From positions 1-8,495 of the forward strand of contig CANAUU010000039.1 of NCBI GenBank assembly GCA_947364965.1: 8,495 nucleotides of DNA, given 5' to 3'. Source of the DNA: an uncultured Candidatus Saccharibacteria bacterium (GTDB taxonomy: Bacteria; Patescibacteriota; Saccharimonadia; Saccharimonadales; Saccharimonadaceae). Positions 5,019-8,495 of this stretch are shown piece after piece. The number at the start of each line of letters is the position of its first letter. Position 1 is the first letter of the stretch. The position numbers and the translations under genes are program-made. The notes under the pieces are model-generated. The model was given only the letters and a program-made list of their open reading frames with translations, ran no database searches and had not been told where the DNA came from.

Positions 5019-5954
5019 TTAGAGTAGCTCCGTTAATTTTTCTTTAACTTCGTCCAGGGCTTTGCTACCGAAACCTTTGAGGTCTTTGAGATCGACTTCG
5101 GAGAGCGAGACCAAATCACGGACGGTCTTGATGTCGTTATTGATGAGCGCATTCGCGGTGCGAGCCGAAAGGCCGAGTTCTTCGATTGGCAAAGCCAAGC
5201 CGGAGTCGTCGGTTTCAGCCTCGACGCCAGGAGCTGGTGCGCTTTCGACGGTCGTGCTGCCGGCGAGGGCAGTGTATTGGTTGACCAAGATAGCGGCAGC
5301 TTCTTCGAAGGCGGCTTGTGGGGTGATGGTCCCGTCGGTGTCAACGGTCAAGGTGAGTTGTTGATAATTCATGTCTTGACCGACACGGGTATTTTCGACT
5401 TTGTAGCGCACGCGAAGAACTGGCGTAAAGACGGCATCAAGTGCAATCATATCGCTATGGATACGATCGTTGCTGGATTTTTCAATCGTGAGATAGCCGC
5501 GGCCGGTTTCGACGATGATGTTCATTTTTAGAACATAGTTTGGATCATCGATGTGGCAGATGATTTGATCTGGGTTGCCAACTTCGATGTCGGCTGGCAA
5601 TTTGATGTCGCCAGCGGTGACCCGACCCTCGGCTGCATCCTTGCCCTTAATTTCGAAACTGATTTCGACCGGCTCATCGGAGTGAGATTTGAGGCGGATG
5701 TTTTTGAGGTTGAGCATGATGTCGACGAGGTCCTCGCGGATGCCAGGGATCGCGGTATATTCATGCGTTGCGCCATCAATGCTGAAGGACGTGATGGCAG
5801 CGCCTTTGATGCTTGAGAGCAGCACTCGGCGGAGCGAATTGCCCAGCGTATTCCCGTAGCCGTAGAAAAGCGGGCGAATCACGAACTCGGCGCTGTTGTC
5901 AGCCAGTTGGTTGACTTCGGCCAAGTTAGCTTCGTGAATAACTTTAGTAGTCAT
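5019..5954 (-). CDS. rpoA: DNA-directed RNA polymerase subunit alpha
   Basis: This 311-residue alpha subunit dimerises through its N-terminal domain to start assembly of core RNA polymerase. The NTD (about 1-230) shows GYGNTLGNSLRRVLLSSIKG (32-51), GRGY (151-154) and RVGQDMNYQQLTL (190-202). A flexible acidic linker (about 233-252) leads to the C-terminal domain (254-311) with ELGLSARTANAL and LKGFGSKALDEVKEKL. R265, the key UP-element DNA contact, is present and even has the same number as in E. coli. This is notable because several promoters here lack a -35, which makes alpha-CTD or extended -10 contacts more important. AAGGAG at 5963-5968 overlaps the rpsD stop, eight bases before the ATG. 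Confidence 0.98.
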   Translation of the reverse strand: MTTKVIHEANLAEVNQLADNSAEFVIRPLFYGYGNTLGNSLRRVLLSSIKGAAITSFSIDGATHEYTAIPGIREDLVDIMLNLKNIRLKSHSDEPVEISFEIKGKDAAEGRVTAGDIKLPADIEVGNPDQIICHIDDPNYVLKMNIIVETGRGYLTIEKSSNDRIHSDMIALDAVFTPVLRVRYKVENTRVGQDMNYQQLTLTVDTDGTITPQAAFEEAAAILVNQYTALAGSTTVESAPAPGVEAETDDSGLALPIEELGLSARTANALINNDIKTVRDLVSLSEVDLKDLKGFGSKALDEVKEKLTELL

Positions 5955-5966
5955 TAGTTAATCTCC

Positions 5967-6584
5967 TTAACGTGAGTAGTACTCAACGATTAGCTGTTCG
6001 TTAATGCCGGCTTCAGCTTCTTCGCGCTTTGGTAAGCCGGTAATTTCAATCTTCATTTTTTTCGGATCGGATTTGAGCCAACTGAGAGGAGTGCTGGATG
6101 CGCTACTAACAATATTCTCGAGATTCTTGAAGTATTCGGACTTTTGGGACTTTGGTCGAACTTCCAAGACATCGCCTGGGTTCAAGCGGATGGATGGAAT
6201 ATCGATACGGCGTCCGTTAAGCGTAAGATGACCGTGAGAAACGAGCTGGCGAGCTTGACGACGGGTGGTTGCAAAACCAGCGCGGTAAACGACGTTGTCG
6301 GCGCGACGCTCGAGGTACTGGAGAAGGTTCTCGCCAGCAAGACCTTCGGCGCGAGCAGCTTCTTTCATTAGCTTAGCGAACTGTTTTTCAAGTAAGCCGT
6401 AGAGGCGGCGAACTTTTTGTTTCTCACGAAGCTGGATCAGATAGAGGCTGCCACCACGGACACGCATATCGGCGTGTTTGCCAGGGATGCCAGACTTCTT
6501 GGCCATGACTTTGTGAGCTTTTGGTGCGAGAGCATAACCTTCGCGGCGGCTCTGTTTAACAATTGGAGAAATATCTCGTGCCAT
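5967..6584 (-). CDS. rpsD: 30S ribosomal protein S4 (uS4)
   Basis: This 205-residue uS4 is a primary 16S rRNA binder and, in many bacteria, the feedback repressor of the alpha operon. The RNA-binding S4 domain (about 91-145) includes LERRADNVVYRAGFA, RRQARQLVSHGHLTLNGRRI and NPGDVLEVR. The C-terminus ends in LIVEYYSR as usual. There is no cysteine, so it is of the zinc-free type. The ATG overlaps the rpsK stop (TAATG), with AGAGAGG at 6593-6599 eight bases upstream. It is 12 bases from rpoA, and placing rpsD just before rpoA is common. No pseudoknot-type repressor site was recognised upstream of rpsM. Confidence 0.97.
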   Translation of the reverse strand: MARDISPIVKQSRREGYALAPKAHKVMAKKSGIPGKHADMRVRGGSLYLIQLREKQKVRRLYGLLEKQFAKLMKEAARAEGLAGENLLQYLERRADNVVYRAGFATTRRQARQLVSHGHLTLNGRRIDIPSIRLNPGDVLEVRPKSQKSEYFKNLENIVSSASSTPLSWLKSDPKKMKIEITGLPKREEAEAGINEQLIVEYYSR

Positions 6585-7009
6585 TACGGTTTCCTCTCTC
6601 CCTTAGGACGCACGCCACCGTGCGCGATTGGGGTGACATCAGTGATGCTGTCAATTTTGATTCCGACGCTAGAGACGGCGCGAATAGCGCTGTCGCGACC
6701 GAGGCCGATACCGCTAACGTAAACGTCGACGCTGTTCAGGCCATGTTCACGTTTGGCGATTTCAAGAGCTTTCTCGGCGGCGATTTGGGCGGCGTAGGCT
6801 GTGCCTTTTTTGCTGCCGCGGAAGCCGTTGGCGCCGGCGGAGCTAGCCGCAAGAGCACCACCGCTTTTGTCGGTCACAGTAATAATTGTGTTATTGAAAG
6901 TGGCTTGCACGTGGACTTGACCAGAAGTGACAACGCGCTTACCTTTCTTGGCTTTGGACTTCGCCTTGGTCTCAACAACCTCGGCGGTTCCCTTAACTTC
7001 TTCTGTCAT
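6584..7009 (-). CDS. rpsK: 30S ribosomal protein S11 (uS11)
   Basis: This 141-residue uS11 sits on the 30S platform near the E-site mRNA path. After a charged Lys-rich N-terminal extension (about 1-25) come TFNNTIITVTD (37-47), GFRGSKKGTAYAAQIAAE (62-79) and GRDSAIRAV (104-112). The C-terminal signature usually reads PHNGCRPP; here it is AHGGVRPKGERKP (129-141), so Pro, Asn and Cys of the motif are replaced and the basic end is altered. Spacing to the rpsM stop is 17 bases, and AGGGAG at 7017-7022 is seven bases from the ATG. Confidence 0.97.
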   Translation of the reverse strand: MTEEVKGTAEVVETKAKSKAKKGKRVVTSGQVHVQATFNNTIITVTDKSGGALAASSAGANGFRGSKKGTAYAAQIAAEKALEIAKREHGLNSVDVYVSGIGLGRDSAIRAVSSVGIKIDSITDVTPIAHGGVRPKGERKP

Positions 7010-7026
7010 TTTTTAACTCCCTATCC

Positions 7027-7413
7027 TTAAGTCTTGCTTGCTGCCTTTGGCTGTGCGCCACCAACTGCAATCGCTTTCCCCTTACGAGTACGTGCATTCG
7101 TGCGGGTGCGCTGTCCGTTGACAGGGAGACCAGCCTTGTGGCGGACGCCCTTGTAGGAGTTAATGTCTTTAAGACGTTTGATATTATTGGTCACGAGGCG
7201 TTTCAAATCACCTTCAACAGTTTGGTTGTTGCTGATAAGATCATTGATTTTTTGAATTTCAGCCTCGGTGAGATCTTTCACCCGAGTGGTAGGCTCAATT
7301 TTGGCCTCCGCAAGGATGGCTTTACTCGTTGTCTGTCCGATTCCGTAGATGTAGGTGAGGGCAATCCAAACCTGCTTCTCGGAAGGGATAGTCACGCTAG
7401 CAATTCGTGCCAT
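7027..7413 (-). CDS. rpsM: 30S ribosomal protein S13 (uS13)
   Basis: This 128-residue uS13 of the 30S head contacts the P-site tRNA and forms the intersubunit bridge with the 50S. The helix-hairpin part [14 protein letters not shown] is at 21-34. GDLKRLV (68-74), [18 protein letters not shown] (86-103) and TNARTRKGK (105-113) are conserved, with Asn99 where Arg is common (GLPVRGQRT). A 15-residue tail after the TRKGK end makes it slightly longer than the usual 118-122. It starts two bases after the rpmJ stop. Its ribosome site is weak and lies within the last rpmJ codons (AGGCAGGG), so coupling to rpmJ is likely. Confidence 0.97.
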   Translation of the reverse strand: MARIASVTIPSEKQVWIALTYIYGIGQTTSKAILAEAKIEPTTRVKDLTEAEIQKINDLISNNQTVEGDLKRLVTNNIKRLKDINSYKGVRHKAGLPVNGQRTRTNARTRKGKAIAVGGAQPKAASKT

Positions 7414-7415
7414 GC

Positions 7416-7532
7416 TTAACCCTGCCTTTGCTTGTTCTTAGGTTTTTTCTTGTTGATAACACGAAGCACGCCTTTGCGGCGCACGATGATGTCATCAGGG
7501 GAGATTTTTTTAACACTTGCACGTACTTTCAC
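7416..7532 (-). CDS. rpmJ: 50S ribosomal protein L36 (bL36), zinc-free form
   Basis: This small gene encodes 38 residues from a GTG start: [20 protein letters not shown], then [18 protein letters not shown]. The length and both ends match bL36 exactly. All four zinc ligands of the usual form (Cys11, Cys14, Cys27, His33) are replaced by Ser, Asp, Asn and Asn, so it cannot bind zinc in the normal way. GGAAAGGA at 7543-7550 is ten bases upstream. It lies between infA and rpsM, the standard place, and has its own likely -10 box at 7561-7566. Confidence 0.95.
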   Translation of the reverse strand: MKVRASVKKISPDDIIVRRKGVLRVINKKKPKNKQRQG

Positions 7533-7560
7533 AGTGTCAAAATCCTTTCCGTTATAACCA

Positions 7561-7578
7561 ATTATATCTTCGAGATAT
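7561..7578 (-). promoter_or_regulatory. Candidate internal promoter for rpmJ and the ribosomal operon, with palindrome
   Basis: The minus strand has TATAAT at 7561-7566, placing a start near 7554 and a leader of about 22 nt that just contains the rpmJ Shine-Dalgarno. It is not preceded by TG, and no good -35 is seen at 17 bases. The box overlaps a small palindrome, ATATCT-TCG-AGATAT (plus strand 7564-7578), which could be an operator or a hairpin in infA read-through RNA. Confidence 0.45.
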
Positions 7579-7585
7579 TATTCAA

Positions 7586-7615
7586 AACTTTTTCGAGGAT
7601 GTTTTCGAAAAAGCT
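7586..7615 (-). terminator. A/T-rich hairpin between infA and rpmJ, possible weak terminator
   Basis: On the minus strand CTTTTTCGA (7605-7613) and TCGAAAAAG (7588-7596) are perfect inverted repeats with an eight-base loop. The stem can extend to 11 bp with one G-U pair, and TTTT follows. It is GC-poor and so a weak or partial terminator. Partial termination would let infA be expressed apart from the operon. A purely structural or RNA-processing role is equally possible. Confidence 0.45.
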
Positions 7616-7651
7616 AGCATAACTTCCCTTAAAATTGGTTTTGCTAATATT

Positions 7652-7873
7652 CTATTGCAACCGAAAGCTGATTCTGCCCTTTGTCAGATCGTAAGGGGTT
7701 AACTCAACCTCGACCCGGTCTCCCGGCACCAAACGGATGTAGTTTTTACGCATACGTCCGCTCATGTGAGCAATGATATTATGACCGTTCTCAAGTTCCA
7801 CCCGGAATTGGGTGTTTGGCAACGCCTCAACAACCTTGCCTGTGAGTTTAATCACTTCTTTTTGACTAGCCAT
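7652..7873 (-). CDS. infA: Translation initiation factor IF-1
   Basis: This 73-residue IF-1 is an OB-fold protein that binds the 30S A site during initiation. The conserved blocks [21 protein letters not shown] (16-36), [15 protein letters not shown] (38-52) and [16 protein letters not shown] (56-71) leave no doubt. The ATG at 7873 has no Shine-Dalgarno. Its extended -10 box lies 15 bases upstream, giving a leader of about 7-9 nt. It is separated from rpmJ by 119 bases containing a hairpin and a second -10 box, so it may be partly independent of the ribosomal operon. Confidence 0.97.
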   Translation of the reverse strand: MASQKEVIKLTGKVVEALPNTQFRVELENGHNIIAHMSGRMRKNYIRLVPGDRVEVELTPYDLTKGRISFRLQ

Positions 7874-7887
7874 AAATTACATCTTTG

Positions 7888-7916
7888 ATTTTATCATAGA
7901 TATCTGAAAAAGTAAA
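7888..7916 (-). promoter_or_regulatory. Promoter of infA
   Basis: The minus strand has TGATAAAAT (7888-7896), an extended -10, with TTTACT (7911-7916) 17 bases upstream as a fair -35. Transcription should start at 7880-7882, only 7-9 bases before the ATG. The rest of the 7874-8003 spacer is AT-rich, with no convincing terminator for the upstream sortase. Confidence 0.65.
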
Positions 7917-8003
7917 TAACTTTTGCGAAAGACTTTTGGGATAGCTTGTTTGAAGGATGTTTTTATTCTGAAGCGGCATTTAGCTGTTAAATCCTGAAGA
8001 TAA

Positions 8004-8495
8004 TTATTGTAATACTGCGCGGACGAAGAAGCGGTCAAGGTAAGTTTGACGGACTTGCGACCATTCGCCAGTGCAGGTGATTAGGGTGAGTGAGGCAGCG
8101 CCAGCTTGCGGCGAGGTGAGGGCGGTCGGCATATACTGATCGGCGTTGTTGTTGCCGTCGATTGGACGAGTTGCGGTGTCAACAACTTTATAGGTAAAGA
8201 GACGCCCGTCACCCATTTCGATATTGATGTCGGCACCGATCTGGATGCGTGGAAGCTTACGAAAAATCCCGTTGCCGAGGTCGCCACCGTGAGCATCAAG
8301 CAGCGCGGTGCCTTTTTCGCCGGGGAGAACGGAGCCGTTATACCAACCGATCATGTAAACGTTGCGAGGGACATCTACGGAGCCATCTGCGCGAAGACCG
8401 ACTTCAGCGATTCTTGCATTGACGATGCCGAGGCTGGGGATACTGAAATAGCGTGGCATATTGGGCGCGACTTCATAGTTGGCGATTTCAGTGTC
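8004..8495 (-). CDS. Second sortase family protein, C-terminal part
   Basis: The minus strand is open from the window edge to a TAA at 8004, giving 163 visible residues. The ATG at 8459 is internal, since the frame and sortase-like sequence (EIANYEVAPN) continue upstream of it. The catalytic residues are H69 in ALLDAHGG, C141 in LTLITCTGEW and R155 in LDRFFVRAVL (numbers from the first visible residue). FSIPSLGIVNARIAEVG (17-33) is the typical first strand pair of the barrel, and GDGRLFTYKVVD (95-106) also fits. The context AHGG/TCTGEW/RFFVRA differs from GHSS/TCAGD/RLIITA of the sortase at 1714-2265, so the two are not recent duplicates and may serve different substrates. An N-terminal signal or membrane anchor is expected outside the window. 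The class is undetermined. Confidence 0.86.
   Translation of the reverse strand, partial: DTEIANYEVAPNMPRYFSIPSLGIVNARIAEVGLRADGSVDVPRNVYMIGWYNGSVLPGEKGTALLDAHGGDLGNGIFRKLPRIQIGADINIEMGDGRLFTYKVVDTATRPIDGNNNADQYMPTALTSPQAGAASLTLITCTGEWSQVRQTYLDRFFVRAVLQ

Noticed and set aside
6563..7030. Plus-strand 155-codon frame over rpsK
   Set aside because: Shadow of the clearly conserved uS11 gene, with no features of its own.
1..8495. Recoded UGA (UGA = Gly, code 25)
   Set aside because: The sortase at 1714 ends with TGA at the expected family length and no complete recognised gene contains an in-frame TGA.
1..8495. CRISPR array, tRNA, rRNA, insertion sequence or attachment site
   Set aside because: No regular direct repeats with spacers, no tRNA or rRNA core sequences and no transposase or integrase frames were seen on either strand.

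Overview
The window looks like chromosomal sequence from a reduced-genome bacterium of the Patescibacteria/CPR group, most likely Saccharibacteria (TM7). This is an inference from the compact gene set, the run infA-rpmJ-rpsM-rpsK-rpsD-rpoA-rplQ-rplM-rpsI, two sortases, a bL36 without cysteines, a RecR without its zinc finger and very short or absent 5' leaders. The genes fit the standard code: stops are TAA, TAG and one TGA (end of the first sortase), and no complete gene has an in-frame TGA. This argues against the UGA=Gly code of Gracilibacteria/SR1.

Layout. Positions 1-328 (minus) encode the N-terminus of a secreted protein with a clear signal peptide. Its ~195-nt leader (329-525) holds the most unusual element here: a predicted 123-nt extended-hairpin RNA starting at the predicted transcription start, followed by an intrinsic terminator and by alternative pairing partners. 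It is a riboswitch-like or attenuator-like arrangement that I cannot assign to a known class. Divergently, 733-1692 (plus) encodes a two-repeat Na+/Ca2+-type antiporter. Converging on it, 1714-2265 (minus) is a membrane-anchored sortase. Next comes 2379-3002 (minus), an orphan protein joining a degenerate GHKL/HATPase-like domain to a histone-H1-like K/P/T/S-rich tail. Its promoter sits in a 23-bp palindrome. Then follows recR (3106-3711, minus).

From 3803 to 7873 (minus) lies the ribosomal/RNA-polymerase cluster, read in the order infA, rpmJ, rpsM, rpsK, rpsD, rpoA, rplQ, rplM, rpsI and closed by a strong terminator at 3751-3784. Inside it the genes are packed with TAATG or TAAATG junctions and good Shine-Dalgarno sites. 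infA has its own promoter, and a hairpin plus a second promoter separate it from rpmJ. The right edge (8004-8495, minus) is the C-terminal part of a second sortase.

Two expression styles are visible. The ribosomal operon genes and the leader-controlled secreted protein carry Shine-Dalgarno sequences. recR, the sortase, the GHKL-like gene and infA have a -10 box only 8-15 nt before the ATG, so their mRNAs are predicted to be leaderless or nearly so. Most promoters are of the extended -10 type (TGnTATAAT) without a good -35. The plus strand is G-rich even where genes lie on the minus strand, which suggests that the ribosomal operon may be on the lagging strand.
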